Positions 26,116 to 39,063 of a stretch of 64,000 nt of DNA are shown here, piece by piece (the stretch's first letter is position 1; each line of letters opens with the position of its first letter). The notes beneath the pieces were generated by a model. That model had not been told where the DNA came from. It worked only from the letters and a program-made list of their open reading frames with translations, and made no database searches. The DNA lies in assembly GCF_000327385.1 (NCBI RefSeq), contig NW_008710601.1, positions 1,445,355 through 1,509,354 on the forward strand. The letters run 5' to 3'. The translations under genes were made by a program, and so were the position numbers. The stretch comes from Lottia gigantea (taxonomy: Eukaryota; Mollusca; Gastropoda; Lottiidae).

Positions 26116-27627
26116 TAGTGTGTCTGGTTAATTATAATCAAGAGTCTACGTAAAACCAGTAAATCTGGTGTCTGGTTGTTTATAATTAATAGTCTATGTA
26201 AAACCAGTAAATCTGGTGTCTAGTTGTTTACAATCAACAGTCTATGTAAAACCAGTAATTAAAGTGTCTGGTTGTTTATAGTCAACAGTCTATGTAAACC
26301 CAGTCATTCTAGTGTCTGGTTGTTTATAATCAACAGTCTATGTAAAATCAGTAATTAAAGTGTCTGGTTATATATAATCAAAAGTCTACGTAAACACAGT
26401 AATTCTGGTGTCTGGTTGTTTATAATCAACAATCTATGTAAAACCAGTAATTAAAGTGTTTGGTTATATATAATCAAAAGTCTACGAAAACACAGTAATT
26501 CTGGTGTCTGGTTGTTTACAATCAACAATCTATGTAAAATCAGTAGTTAAAGTGTCTGGTTATTTATAATCAACAGTCTACGTTAACACAATGGTTCTGA
26601 TGTCTAGTTGTTTACAATCAACAGTTTACATTAAATTAGTAATTCCAGTTTCGGGTTGTTTATAATCAACGGTTTATGTAAAATCAGTAATTCTGGTATC
26701 TGGTCTTGTTTATAATCATCAACATACGTAAACCCATCTATTATGGTTTCTGGTTGTCTATAATCAACAGTTTACGTAAACCCAATAATTCCGATGTCTG
26801 GTTGTTATAATCAATAGTTTACGTAAAACCCAATAATTCTGGTGTCTGGTTGTTTATAATCAACAGTGTGTGTAAACCCAGTAATTCTGGTGCCTGGTTG
26901 TTTATAATCAACAGTGTATGTAAATCCAGTAATTCTGATGTCGGGTTGTTTATAATCAACAGTGTATGTAAACCCAGTAATTCTGGTGTCTGGTTGTTTA
27001 TAATCAACAGTGTGTGTAAACCCAGTAATTCTGGTGTCTGGTTGTTTATAATCAACAGTGTGTGTAAACCCAATAATTCTGGTCTCTGGTTGTTTATAAT
27101 CAACAGTGTGTGTAAACCAAGTAATTCTGGTGTCTGGTTGTTTATAATCAACCGTGTGTGTAAACACAGTAATTCTGGTGTCTGGTTGTTTATAATCAAC
27201 AGTGTATGTAAACCCAGTAATTCTGGTGTCTGGTTGTTTATATCAACAGTGTGTGTAAACCCAGTAATTCTGGTGTCTGGTTGTTTATAATCAACGCTGT
27301 GTGTAAAACCAGTAATTCTGGTGTCTGGTTGTTTATAATCAACAGTGTATGTAAACCCAGTAATTCTGGTGTCTGGTGGTTTATATCAACAGTGTGTGTA
27401 AACCCAGTAATTCTGGTGTTTGGTTCTTTATAATCAACAGTACGTATACCCAGTAATTCTGGTGTCTGGTTGTTTATAATCAACAGTGTATGTAAACCCA
27501 GTAATTCTGGTGTCTGGTTGTTTATAATCAACAGTCTACGTAAACCCAGTAATTTTGGTGTCTGGTTGTTTATAATCAACAGTCTACGTAAACCCAGCAA
27601 TTCTGGTGTCTGGTTGTTTATAATCAA
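26116..27627. repeat. 48-bp minisatellite, about 31 copies
   Basis: Unit: GGTGTCTGGTTGTTTATAAT, CAACAGTGTGTGTAAACCCA, GTAATTCT. Because 48 is divisible by three, several frames stay open on both strands (26811-27199 minus, 26850-27290 plus, 27238-27627 minus), giving a false 16-residue repeat such as FIINSVCKPSNSGVWL. Left-hand units (before about 26830) are diverged, with AGTCTACG/AGTCTATG variants; right-hand units are almost identical. Not a protein gene. Confidence 0.95.
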
Positions 27628-29034
27628 TACAAGAATCGATTCTGCTCTCCGATTTGCAATTGTTCTGTAAATATGTCATGATATTAGTTTATCAATACAT
27701 TCGAATAAATATTGTACTGTAAGTACAATCTATTATCTAGTGATTTACATTTAGTACATCTTCAGTATAGTAATTTACAACTGGTAGATTGAATTACTAG
27801 ACTCGTCTGATTATTTACATCTCACACTGAAATATTTACGAGGTGTTATTGGCCATGTTTGTTCAATATTTTACGCATCTGTGAAATTATTTGTATTTAC
27901 CTCTTCAACAGTAAAACAGGACCTCAAAACTCTTCTTGTCGAGCTTGTGCTTGCTAGTACAGCTTGGATTTTATTCATCATTTGTAAATCTCCCGATCAT
28001 TACATGGGCTTCCTATTAATATATGGTGATTCTTCATGAAAAGTTAAAACTGGCTTATCATTTGTTATATGGAGCGAGGTAGTTACTGTTTTTAATGAAA
28101 ATTCTTCTTAGTATAATCTCAAATTCCGAATATCTTGACAGTTTTGATGTTTACAGTCTGTAGCTCGATAAGGTCCTGTTTTTCGTGTTTCATTTGAACA
28201 ACTCGACACTTTTCCATGTCACCTCCCACAAACAGCATCGCAGACAGTTGATTTAAGCGGTTTATATAATACGTAAACAGTACGTTTTCACAATCGCCAA
28301 GAACACGAGTATACAGCTTTCATTACTTTTTCCCAATAGTATTCATAGATGAGTATGTCTGTAAAAAAGTGGACTTGTACTAAGGGGATATTTTGGGTAT
28401 AAATAGCTAAGAAATCAATAAAACAGAAATTGAAAGTACAAATACAAGATTATATAATAACCAAAGTATAATGGATTTTTTATAAGGTTATCATTAATTC
28501 TATTGTTTCCCTGTACGCTTGACAACGTCTTCAATATTTTTCATTTTTCTTCGGAGAAATCTATAATGTCTATTTAAATCAATATTTATACAAAGACTAC
28601 TTTCTACATAAAAACGGAAAGCGGAATCGGCTAATTTGTAAGGTTTTCTTAGTGTTATCACAGTCTTAATGGAAGTTTTGTGCTCGTTTTAAGAAGCTTC
28701 ATAGAAGTAATGAATGTATTCAACAAAACAAATGTACACAACTATATTTCCTTTTCTTTGTTCTCGGTTTTATAAAGAAGAAAAAAAATAAGAGTTCCGT
28801 TAGAGTTGTAGCTTTTCAAAGGAAGACATTGAAATAGACGAGACTTGGGCACGTTCTGGTATCTACTTTAACACACTCTCAATCTTGTCAGAATAATTCC
28901 AAGTGAAACGTTGTTGATCTAGAAAGATGTTAAATAGAAATGACGAAGCAGATATAGCTCCACCTGTATGACGAAAGGAACACTTTGTTGAAGAGGAATT
29001 GCAGGAATCTTTACAATCCCTTTAAGGGTGGTTT

Positions 29035-29395
29035 GACTTCTTCAAGTACAGATCTGGGATGGTGATACTTGATTCGAAAATCGGATGAGAAACTGTCGAC
29101 TTGGTATGTCCTTCTGCGTTCTGAATCTACTCAGCATCTACATCTCTGTTCACTTAAAGTAGAGACGCATGGTGGTACAGATACTTCATTCTTAAATCGG
29201 TAGTCTCGATTAACCTGTTACATCCTGTCTGTTCCGCCTCTGCTCGGTATATAGATCTCTTTTCACCAAAAGTACATACCCATGGTGTACAGATACTTCA
29301 TTCTAAAATTGGATGAAAAGATGTCTGGTGGTCTCCATTAAATTGTTACGTCCTTCTCAGCTCAGCGTCTAGATCTGTTGCTTATCAAATCAAGA
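29035..29395. repeat. Degenerate tandem repeat, period about 120 bp, 3 copies
   Basis: Each copy holds GGTGATACTTGATTC / GTACAGATACTTCATTC, AAATCGGATGAGAAA / AAATTGGATGAAAAG, TCCTTCT and ATCTACATCTCTG / ATATAGATCTCTT. Copies are about 75-80 percent alike by eye. Confidence 0.6.
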
Positions 29396-32300
29396 GGTTA
29401 GTTTTGTGATGTCTTTGGGTTAATTGGATTTGACTGGTCTTAAATGTGCATAAAACTTTAAAATGTTGCAAGTCAGTCATTCGTTTTTATTTGATAGAAT
29501 CTCAAAAGGCACCAAGTGTGAATTTTTAAAACACTTTCCTTTTAGTTACGTACATTTACTTTTATAAATTTCTAACTTAATGAAACTTGAAAGCGAATGT
29601 GCGTCGTAGAAAAATCAAAGCGTCATAAGAATTTTTAATGACGTCATAGTTGCCAGTATTAATGTTAAAAAAACAACTTGTTTTAGATTAAATCATTAAC
29701 AGAAAAAATATTCGAATCAGACAAATTTGCCACCATTACACGCGCTTCAGTAGTTAGTTGTGCTAGATTAAACGGATAAAATGACATATTTCTGCTCGAC
29801 GAATTTCTAAATTTAGTTTCAAATCTTGGCTTTTACTTTCCTTCAAATTGAGTCTGTAAATGTATTCATTGCGTTTAATTTTCAACTTTGCAGCCCACTT
29901 GATCAAATGCATTAGCAAATCGATAAAACACACATAAGAGCGAGTTAAAAGTTTGTTCGCTTAAACGAATAACAAGCCATATGAATTTATTTTTTTTAGT
30001 AAAATTTGAAAACTGTCCAAGCTTGCTGACGAGTTTATATTGTTTGACTGATTTGTACTAATGAATCGTCTAGATTTGCTAGATGAAACTTGTTGAAGTA
30101 TATCAATCATAGGTCTTCGAGAGACTCATCTTCACAATCTCGGGCTATTACAAACTTCATACTTATAACTTGACTGCAATATTCTCCTTTCTTGCATCAT
30201 GGAATTTTGTAAATGAATCGATTTGATTGGATTGTACGTTAGCGAATTCAGCTAATCAGAGGTCTCGACAAAAAGTCTGTGAACACAAAGCCATAATGTT
30301 TTCTGTCTTTCTGTTGGGGGCTCTCATTGGTTGTATTTGCTGGCGCGAGCTCTTATCAAATCGCTGCATTCTGTGAAAATATTGGCTATTGGAGTCAAGG
30401 TATAAGTACGAAGTTCGTGATAGCTTGACATTGCGAAGATGAGAGAGACATGATAACAATTCTCGTGGTTTAACCAATGATACGATTCCGTCGACTCATT
30501 ACATTTCTTGCTTCTAGCTATGCTTGCAGATTTCTGTTTTTGGAATCGAAATTAAATTTGCAGTCAATCGTATTGAAGAAGTCATACAGCTTTTCTAACA
30601 AGACAAGATATTTCCGGTTAACCGTTTTCTACTTAATATGGTTGTAATGGCCACCTAGGTTAATGTTCTGTAATATCATGTATTGCTGAATATCATGTTC
30701 GTAGCCACCACCTCTCCGTTGGTGGATGGTCTGAAATACTCTGTGTAGTTGAAAACGATGGTCATAGTTGCTCCCAATGAACTTCAGCATATTTTCAAAT
30801 CATTATCGTTTGCAGAAGTTTGATTCTTGATGAACGCATGTATTGATTTGATAATTTTATGTTACCAAATTAACAATCTTAACTATATTATAGACTCTCT
30901 GAAAGAAACGCAGAGTTGACAAACCGAGTAACATAACGGCATATTTCTGCTACACTGCTCACAAAGACACTACAAATACGTGGATGTCAATACTTATCTG
31001 AGTCTGCGTCATCTGTAATATAGATTACTGAAAACCGGCTCCACATAAGGCAATTATATAGGTTTTTATTCGATTCATATGACTGAGTTATTGATTGTGC
31101 ATGCCAGGTTATCCATTTGATCAACAAGTCTTCCTCCCTAGTCTATGTTGTCAATTATTTATATACGTTAGGTGGTTGTTCAATCAGCGATCAATCTGAC
31201 ACTGTGGAGACTGGTGATTCCAATCTACAATAAGATTATTGGAAAATCTCAGTCAAATTTTCGTCTGATTTTGTGTTTACCTATTTGTGAAATCAGTGAC
31301 TCCAATTTAGAGAAAATGTTCCTATCTTTAATAAAGATCTTTCTAAATTACTCATCCGTAATTTGATTGGTTGGTCATTATGTATCGAGTGTAATGATTG
31401 GCTTACTGAAATGGACTTTGACGTGCTAATCTGGCGAAACGATCGATTGAACGGCACCGTCAGAAGCTGACTCTTTCTCTTTCTCTATTATTTACGAAGA
31501 GGGGATAATAGGGCGAGACTAGCATGCTAAAACGTTGAATAATTTAGACGTTTATTCGACTGAACGCGGTCTGTGCCAATACAACTATCTAGTTTTATAC
31601 TTGAACTGTATACATCACTCCTTTAGTCTCGACAACCATACCGTTAACTTTCTTAAAGCTTCCACTTCATAATAATCTTTTTGAGCTTCCGATTAAAGCC
31701 TCCAGTACATGGATAGCATTAGTTCAAGGCTTTAAATTGTCTCTTGAACGCTTTACAGGGACTAATTAAAGATTACTGTCGACTTTAATAGGACGGAAGC
31801 AATTCAGCACCATTGGTTTTGCTTTAGGATACTAGACGGTAGATTTGTTTTGATACGCTACTCGCTAATATCGGATTATATATGTGATTGTTATTCATTT
31901 TAATAGTTTTATGTCATAAAGGCTGCTATTCGTATAGTGTGGTCTAAGCTTGTTACCGCGTAGGCTTATACCGGTTCAGATATGGACGTGCATTGCGTTT
32001 TTTTTAAAACGGACGTTACGGAGTACAGTTTTAGATTTTGGAATCTTTGGTTTTTCTGCTGGTGACCATTTCGAGGATCTGTATGTGCTTTAAGTTGGTA
32101 TTAAATAAGGCCACAGTTCAGACCAGGACTGTGATTTTCAAATGATCGAATACGGACAATGCTCGTCTATGGTTTTCAACAAGCTTCAAAAGATACACTT
32201 TTATGTTGCATTGAATGTGTCTGAAGATTCTGTGAAGTCTTAAATTAGTTACAATGGAATTAACTTTTGACATTCGCCGTTATACAAATAACAAATTAGT

Positions 32301-32504
32301 GGGATGGATTCAACAGCTGTGCAATAATTTAATCAAGATAAAGTGAATCATTAAGAATAACTTCATTGAAATTTACTTGATTACTTCTATAACAAACGTT
32401 AAGTGCAACAGGTATTTACAAAAAAAATCGTTTGAAAGTTACAAAATTATTTACTGTTTAAAATGATTTGTTAAAGCGAGTCGCTTTGAGGCTTTGCTAA
32501 CAGG
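29396..32504. other. Gene-free stretch with one CCAAT-rich spot
   Basis: Around 30320-30400 there are three inverted CCAAT motifs (CTCATTGGTTG, ATATTGGCTATTGG) beside a GGCGCGAGC patch, overlapping a 73-codon minus frame (30256-30477) that lacks an ATG. It may be a promoter relic. No repeat family is seen elsewhere in the stretch. Confidence 0.35.
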
Positions 32505-32530
32505 ATGCTTGAATCAGATAAAAGGTAAGC
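32505..32530 (+). promoter_or_regulatory. Candidate splice donor, possibly with a 21-base exon
   Basis: AAAAG before GTAAGC is a near-consensus donor at 32524/32525. CTTTGCTAACAG just before could act as acceptor, leaving a 21-base exon that begins GATGCTTGAATCAG. Equally, the donor could end a longer 5' exon. No partner exon is identified. Confidence 0.2.
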
Positions 32531-32716
32531 TAGTGTCACTATTTTTTGTACAGTGTTTTATGTCTGTAATGTGTTATGTCAATTATATAGCTTAGGTAAA
32601 TTAATAAAAAGTTAATATTCGCCTGATGAGTAAAATTACATGTAATGCTATATCGTTCGTACGATTATTGTATTCAGTATTTGAGAGTTAACTTCTATTT
32701 TTTGAAACAAATCATT

Positions 32717-32900
32717 GTCCTGATGTGGATTGCGTATCCGAAACACATGTTGGCAATATGACTAGGTACGTTCAATTAGATATGTTAAGGGTATCTAACC
32801 TATCCGAGTATTTCGTTGTTGGCTCTCTTTGTCCTGTTCAATGAAATCGCTTACTCAACTGGTGGTCCTGATGAAGATTGTTTATCCGACACATGTGTTT
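32717..32900. repeat. Direct repeat pair, 149 bp apart
   Basis: CCTGATGTGGATTGCGTATC (32718) and CCTGATGAAGATTGTTTATC (32867) are each followed by CGA(A/C)ACA(C)ATGT. Only these two degenerate units are visible. Confidence 0.35.
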
Positions 32901-33307
32901 CGTGTATGTATCCGACGAGTTTTAGCCAATGCATGTGTTGAGCCCTACTTAAAAGCAGAAAACATTTATTGTAATACTTTTAAAGTTAAATAGTTTTCAT
33001 TATAAAAAATTATTGTGAAGCAAATTGTAAAAATATTAAGTTTCTGTAATTACTGTCGATAATAGCTAAGTCAGTGAGTGACGACGATGAAGGCATCCGA
33101 ATCGTAAAATACTTAAGTTTGGAAAGGTGTTTTGCACTTTTCAATTAACTTCGTTCATGTATGCAATTATTAGTTCTTGTACACATGAGAATTGATGACT
33201 TATATTTCAAGAGTATATCTTAAAGAGTAATTTCGTCATTAAAGTAATTTAGTAGACTAAACCAATCAATACTTTTTTATTGGACTTTGCAATGCATATT
33301 TTTGGTG

Positions 33308-33530
33308 ATTGTAAAGAGGTTTTCTGAAGTGTTTATGTGTATCGTGGTGGATACTGATGGCATCAATTTGCACGGTTCCAATTTTTTCAGACGTCTGTGG
33401 TTCCTGCAATTCCACTTAAACTAAGTGATCGATGACGTCACTAATCACTCAATATGCTTGTATCACACTAGGACTTCGTGATTAGTGACGTCATCAAATA
33501 CTTAATTTTAGTGGAATTGCAGGAATAATA
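33308..33530. mobile_element. MITE family C, copy 3 (one outer arm lost)
   Basis: Matches copy 2 from AGAGGTTTTCTGAAG through the CAGACGTCTGTGG block and the central TGACGTCAC/TGACGTCAT pair to the right arm GGAATTGCAGGAA, where similarity stops. A short look-alike of the family's right end also occurs at about 28997-29030. Confidence 0.7.
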
Positions 33531-33889
33531 AAATGGAGTTTTTTGTTTTGCTACAGAATGGCGGACAACGTCATGCACATGGCTAAAAAGATGACCTTAC
33601 ACATGTTAAACTAGTGATAAACAAATCAATCCTATTTCAGAAAATATAAGTTGCTAAGAAGCCTTTCAAGACGGTGAAGTCCACAATGTACGTTTGTCAT
33701 TTGACTGTTCTGACAAATATTAATAAGCCTAATGATAATGCTAATGGTATATAGGGACGAAATGTCTAAAGACTTTTTAATCTTTCTTAATCTATTAAGG
33801 ACTAAAAAGATTTTAAAAATAGGTCGGCTTTAGAAACTCTGTTAATGACTCGGATTAAAGCCTATTTTCAGATTTTAAATCACATTATA

Positions 33890-34605
33890 AATGCTGGACG
33901 ATTTTCATGAACAGCACCGAATAGATGCTGGCTGAGGTTCATAAACACCACCCTATTGATAATGTACGATGTTCATTAACATCACCATACAGATGCTAGA
34001 CGATGTTCATGAACATTACCCTATATATGTTGGAAGATCTTCATAAGCAAAACCCTATAGCTGCTTGACGATGTTCATGAATTCCACACTATAAGAACTT
34101 TAAGATGTTCATAAGCAATCCCCATTAGATGCTAGACATGTTCATAAACACCACCCTTTAGGTACTGGAAGATGTTCATATGCAACACCCAATAGATGCT
34201 AGACATGTTCATGAACACCACCCTTTAGGTACTGGAAGATGTTCATAAGCAACACCCTATAGCTGCTTGACAATGTTCATGAACACCACACTATAAGAAC
34301 TGGAAGATGTTCATAAGCAACGCCCAATAGATGCTAGACATGTTCATGAACACCACCCTTTAGGTACTGGAAGATGTTCATAAGCAACACTCAAAAGATG
34401 CTAGACATATTCATGAATGGATGAACCCCACCCTTTTAATATTTAAAGCTGTTATGAACACCACACTTTAAATACTGGACGACGGTTGGGATGTTCATAA
34501 GCACCAACTAATAGCTGCTGGTCGACGTTCATGAACACTAAACAATAGGTGATGGAAGATGTTCAAAAACACCACCATATAGATACTGGACGTTGTTTAT
34601 GCATA
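33890..34605. repeat. 33-bp minisatellite arranged as 67-bp dimers
   Basis: About 21 monomers. In the middle, units alternate between a GCTAGACATGTTCATGAAC type and a TACTGGAAGATGTTCATAAG type, so the true period is about 67 (for example 34128 to 34195). One half carries the perfect palindrome GTTCATGAAC. The edges are diverged. Confidence 0.9.
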
Positions 34606-35740
34606 ACATAAATTTAGACTCGATCATTGAAATTGAGAAGTCGAAAATAAATGTATGTACACGTGTGCAATATCAAAGTGATGTGTTACTGTATATTTTA
34701 ATTAAAAGTAACATGCCATAAATTGATATTTTTCCACAGAGTGTAGCAGCGTTATGTCATTAGATACCAATGTATCTTGATTTTAAATTGTGTTCTTAAT
34801 GCCTAATGCCTCCATTATTGGTTTGAATCTAGTCTTGCATGCATTGCCGTATACCCAATTGATCTTGTCGGTGTTTCAGGTCTTATGCGTTGTCATTTGG
34901 AAAAGTATGTGTCTATTTTAAACCTTGTGCTACATGTTTCATGACGTATTTTATAGAAAAGTTACTTCTAGGAATTAGTGTTTGTTAAGGATTTCGTCAT
35001 TTTTTTTATCCTAAACAAGATTATGTTGCAACTTTCAACATCAAACGACAAGGAGTCCTTCAAAAGACTGTTACACTGCCACTCAGCACTGAGAGATAAT
35101 TATACCGTTAAAAGTCCTCATATTACAGCTTCTTAGCCATCACTCGAACGACTCCACTAGTCTCTAAATAACCCCACGAAATTGACTTAATTCGATCAAA
35201 GATAACTTGAGTGCTCTTAGAGAGAATACTGAAAAGTATCACCGCGTCTTATTTAAATGTTATTGGTACGTGTTTGACATTTCAAATAGTTGTTAATGTC
35301 GCTTCTTTAAATGCAGAATAATGTAGCTTTAGATCATTCCGGTCGTCCAAAAAAAAAACCTCCTGTTTTCACGATTTAGGATATCTGTGAAAGGAATAAT
35401 GCAATAATGTCTCTTATGTTAGCAAGTCATTACGAGAGTTGTGCACTATAACACGATTTCTTCAGGATGCTGTAACAGTGTACATGACACGTAGAGAACT
35501 TATTCCAAGCGAACTCAACCTTTGTAATGGGTTCCCTTAATTGCTGTGTCAATAGTGAATAGGAGTGATATTTATTTCTGCTTCCTGTGGACACTACTTG
35601 CAGCGCACAATTTGCATAGTTTTGAACATTTCTTGGCAATACGTTTTTATAAAGTATCCGAATATCAAAGATCTGCTGCAATGACTGTATGCAGATAAAA
35701 TTTGAACTGTTCAGAACTGAAAAGAGGTTGGTAATACCGA
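34606..35740. other. Nothing recognised
   Basis: An 83-codon minus frame (35430-35681) without motif or splice context is treated as chance. Confidence 0.5.
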
Positions 35741-35785
35741 TGCCCTTGCCAAATTTCTCTCATTGTACACAGTATGGGTCAAGGA
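35741..35785 (+). mobile_element. SINE family A, internal fragment
   Basis: CCCTTGCCAAATTTCTCTC, then ATTGTACACAGTATGG, matches the sense-strand central block. It lies about 200 bases before another sense-strand copy, so the two may be parts of one interrupted element. Confidence 0.45.
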
Positions 35786-35995
35786 TGCCTGTTTTCATTT
35801 ATCCAATTGGACAAGAAAGTTGACCAAAAATCTCATTCACTTAATTTCAGCGTGGTTAGATAATAATAGTGCTTCAAGCGTCAACAAATATATAATATAA
35901 AACAAATTGTAATCTGCTTTGTGAATCAAATAGATCTTTTTGCTTTCCTCTTTTAGAGGACAAAGAGTTCTGGGAATTTGTTTCCGTCGTTGGTC

Positions 35996-36140
35996 TGCAT
36001 TGATGGGGCTGACATGGAAAAACGTCTAGTAGTTAGGATGGGGCAATAAAACCGAGACCCCATATGGAAATCGAAAAGATTGTATACTGCATGGCGTTGC
36101 CCGTCTTCATTATCCCATCAGGACGTAAAACCCTATTCAA
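35996..36140 (+). mobile_element. SINE family A, internally shortened copy
   Basis: GGGGCTGACATGGAAAAACG, GGGGCAATAAAACCGAGACC, TGCATGGCGTTGCCCGTCTT and tail TCAGGACGTAAAACCCTA in sense order. The ACACGGG-GATCTTTAACG-GGCAAAATTT segment between the second and third blocks is missing. A 115-codon minus frame at 36033-36380 overlaps it and is not supported as a gene. Confidence 0.75.
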
Positions 36141-37743
36141 TTCATGCGCTTTTGTTATCAAATCAAAGGAGGTCGATGAAGTCATTGGTCTATAGAGAAC
36201 AAAGTATAAGACAGGATGAAAAACGACCAAGGCCAAAACGATTACTGATTCCAATGAGGCAGTCTGAACTTCAAGGACAAAAAAACCTTCAATAACCATA
36301 GAAAAAATATTAGCGACCGACATAAATAATATATCATCAAGTGTAATGGACGGTATCCTCATTAATTGGTGAAGAAACATTACGTCGATAAAGAACGTTG
36401 AATGCTATCAAGGATAAATTTAGATTTAAATGAGTTTTCCAGAATGACTTAACGTATTTGCCCCATACGAATTAAACATTACTATAGAAATTCAAACTCT
36501 CTCTACTGAATTTCTATGCGGTATTTTCGTGTGTTTTCTTTTTAAATAAGACATTATCATTACATTACCTATGGGAATTTTTATTGTAAATCCTCGGCCC
36601 GATGCCAGAAAGATACAAAATTAGGATAAAATCGGCCATTTTTAGATAATGACTCGACAAGATGTCCTATAGCCATTATATACTCATAAACCACCGTTAA
36701 AATGAGGAATGTGCAAAACAAAAGAAAGAATCTGATTAAAATGCACATTTATTGAAGTTTCGTCTCGTGGTTTTTCTTGTAAGTTGATGACTCCACTATG
36801 TACACAACTTGCTATGTTGTCGAGTTCTAAGATTTAAAAAAAATTGACCAATAAAATTCTTCTACCACATTGTGGAATGTTTGTTGCAAAAGTTAACCGG
36901 CGAAGAGTGGGGCACGAAAAGAGGCTGGGCCGACTCTCCCCCCCCCCCTCCTCTAACTTTCAAATTCCTTATCCTTACATAGAACAGAATTGTCCGCGGT
37001 CTCCCTTGACACCCCTGTAGTCCCTATACGGCCCCCTCATCTCATCATTCATAGAAACGTAAGTGAGAGCAGAATTTCAAGGTCGTTTTGTAAGGACATT
37101 GGATATCGGATTTCTCAAACTGGATGAACTCAAGTTGATTATCTATGTCGTGGATTTGTCGACATGTTTCGTTCAGTAGGTTACAGACAAGAATCCTGTC
37201 AACTAACCTTTTACTATCTATCAGTTATATGTGTCATTTGACTCGTATTAATGTGCATTCTTCTCTTTTTTAATCAATTTAGTGGAATGAAATATATAAT
37301 TGATTTACGGTCGAATCAAATCCGTCGCAGTCGATTATCGTCATCTGAGACGTCTACCGTGGATATTTACAGACGTAAACATAACTGCCAGAAATATGAC
37401 CGATAATAAGAGCCTTAAATGTTAAAAAATAAAATAATGTTTTTTGGAAAAACAATAAATTTCACTCAATTTTCGCTTAAACATTTTTTTCAAAAATACT
37501 TTCATACATAATTTCATTGGAAAAGTTTAATTTGTGATGGACTTTGATCCTAATGGTGACTACGATATTTTTCGAGGAACTCCAAGTGGTGTTTCGGCAG
37601 GAGAATCATTACTAATAAGACCAATGAATAAAATTTTACCAGGAAGACAAAATCGATTACTTGACTACTCGAAATAAAACTCGAGCAATGTTATCTTTTT
37701 CAATCAGACAATAACACAGCTCTCTCGGATTTAACAAGCATTT
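36141..37743. other. No supported gene
   Basis: Contains a C-rich tract (10 C at about 36940) with adjacent CCTCCTCT, and otherwise AT-rich DNA. Confidence 0.45.
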
Positions 37744-38241
37744 TTTATACGCCCACAAGAAAATATGGACGTATATTGCCGTCGCCCCTGTCCGTCCGTC
37801 CTCCGGTCCGTTCACATTTTTGTAGGAGCGAGAGAGGCTCAGTTTATATCCCATCTTGATGAAACTTAGTATACATGTATATATTCACGAGTTCCAGATT
37901 GGTAATAATCGGACGAACGGTTTCAGAGTAATTGCCCTTGATTTAGTTAGAACGCGTCAAATTCGGCTTTCAGGTAAGATAGAGGCTACAGTTTGTATCC
38001 AATATTGAAGAAACTAGATATGCATGTATATATTGAAAAGATCTCGGTCAAGTAAGAAATTGGTAATAATCGGATGAACAGTTTCAGAGTTATTATGTAT
38101 ACGGCAATGAGACATTGTTCATGATAGAGTTTCAGGTTTTTGCTTTGACTTATAAATATTGATAAATTATTTGAAAATTCATTATCAAGCCACTAAGGAT
38201 TTTGTTATCATTTCTAACAGCTGGTAATGGGCGTATGTTAC
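37744..38241. mobile_element. Element H with ATACGCCCA ends and an internal duplication
   Basis: Begins TTATACGCCCACAAG and ends ATGGGCGTATGTTA, giving short inverted ends around ATACGCCCA. Near the left end are GTCCGTCCGTCC-type repeats. Two diverged internal copies share GAGGCT.CAGTTT.TATCC, CATGTATATATT, ATTGGTAATAATCGGA and GGTTTCAGAG (about 37832-37945 and 37979-38095). Repeats of this look are, to my recollection, common in mollusc genomes; the superfamily is unknown. Confidence 0.6.
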
Positions 38242-38850
38242 CTCGCCAGGCAAGCTATCTTTGAATATAAAAAAGTGCAGTGTTTTAATGATGACGTATT
38301 GTAACCTAGAAACGATAGACCTGAGTAGATGTAATCTTAAAATTTAATGTTTCTAAAATTGATTAAAAAAAAGTTAAATCGCTAATCACTTATATAACTC
38401 TATTGTTTTCTAATGGAATGTTAGAACGGCTTATATAAACTCTACCATAGTCTTCAAATATTTAATTATTATCAATATTGCGCTCTGTCTGCAAATACAC
38501 TACTTCAATTGCATTTCCTTTTGACGATCGCTGGCAATGAGCCGTCTAGAATGGAATTAACTATTGGAATTAACCAATATAAAACAAAATCGATAGAACA
38601 AAATACAGCGTAAAGGCTTTTACGACATATAATGATGTTATATTAATAGAAATAAAACGCTTATTGTATATCACTTGATTACCATTTGCCTCCATTGTAG
38701 ATAAATAAATAGCCTGTTTTCCTATTTGAATACAATAATGTTATATTAAAATAAATGATTAAGTTTTATGGTTAAGTCTTTTACATATGCAAGCTGTAAC
38801 CGACAGCTATAGATCGAATGACATATACAAAAAAAATATTATGGGTTCAA

Positions 38851-39033
38851 CAGTGGCGTAGCGAGGTTTTCATTGACAAGGGGCCATCCGAGCGCCCCGA
38901 TATACCTATGCAGATTATAGAGGGCACTAGTCATAGTAGGAGGATAAGAGCGCCTTCCCCTAATGTAAGAAGCCGGAGAATATCGGGGCAGGGGGTGGCA
39001 GGGCCTAAAAATTACTGTCTAATTACGCCACTG
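38851..39033. mobile_element. hAT-like MITE family D, copy 3
   Basis: Ends CAGTGGCGTAGCGAGG and AATTACGCCACTG. The flanks GGGTTCAA and AAGTTCAA agree at six of eight positions, as expected of an older 8-bp target duplication. A 96-codon plus frame (38818-39108) simply reads through the element. Confidence 0.75.
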
Positions 39034-39063
39034 AAGTTCAACTATGTGAATGAAATGTTTTTC

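Noticed and set aside
26811-27627. Repeat-protein genes with a 16-residue unit on either strand
   Set aside because: The frames arise because a 48-bp minisatellite is divisible by three; they are open on both strands and have no start or splice context.
26116-27627. CRISPR array
   Set aside because: Units are contiguous with no unique spacers and the window is plainly animal DNA; the same holds for the other tandem arrays.
30256-30477. 73-codon minus-strand gene
   Set aside because: No ATG at its start and no splice site; CCAAT motifs in the same place suggest at most regulatory DNA.
36033-36380. 115-codon minus-strand hydrophobic protein
   Set aside because: It runs across a SINE copy and has no family resemblance; hydrophobicity comes from the T-rich composition.
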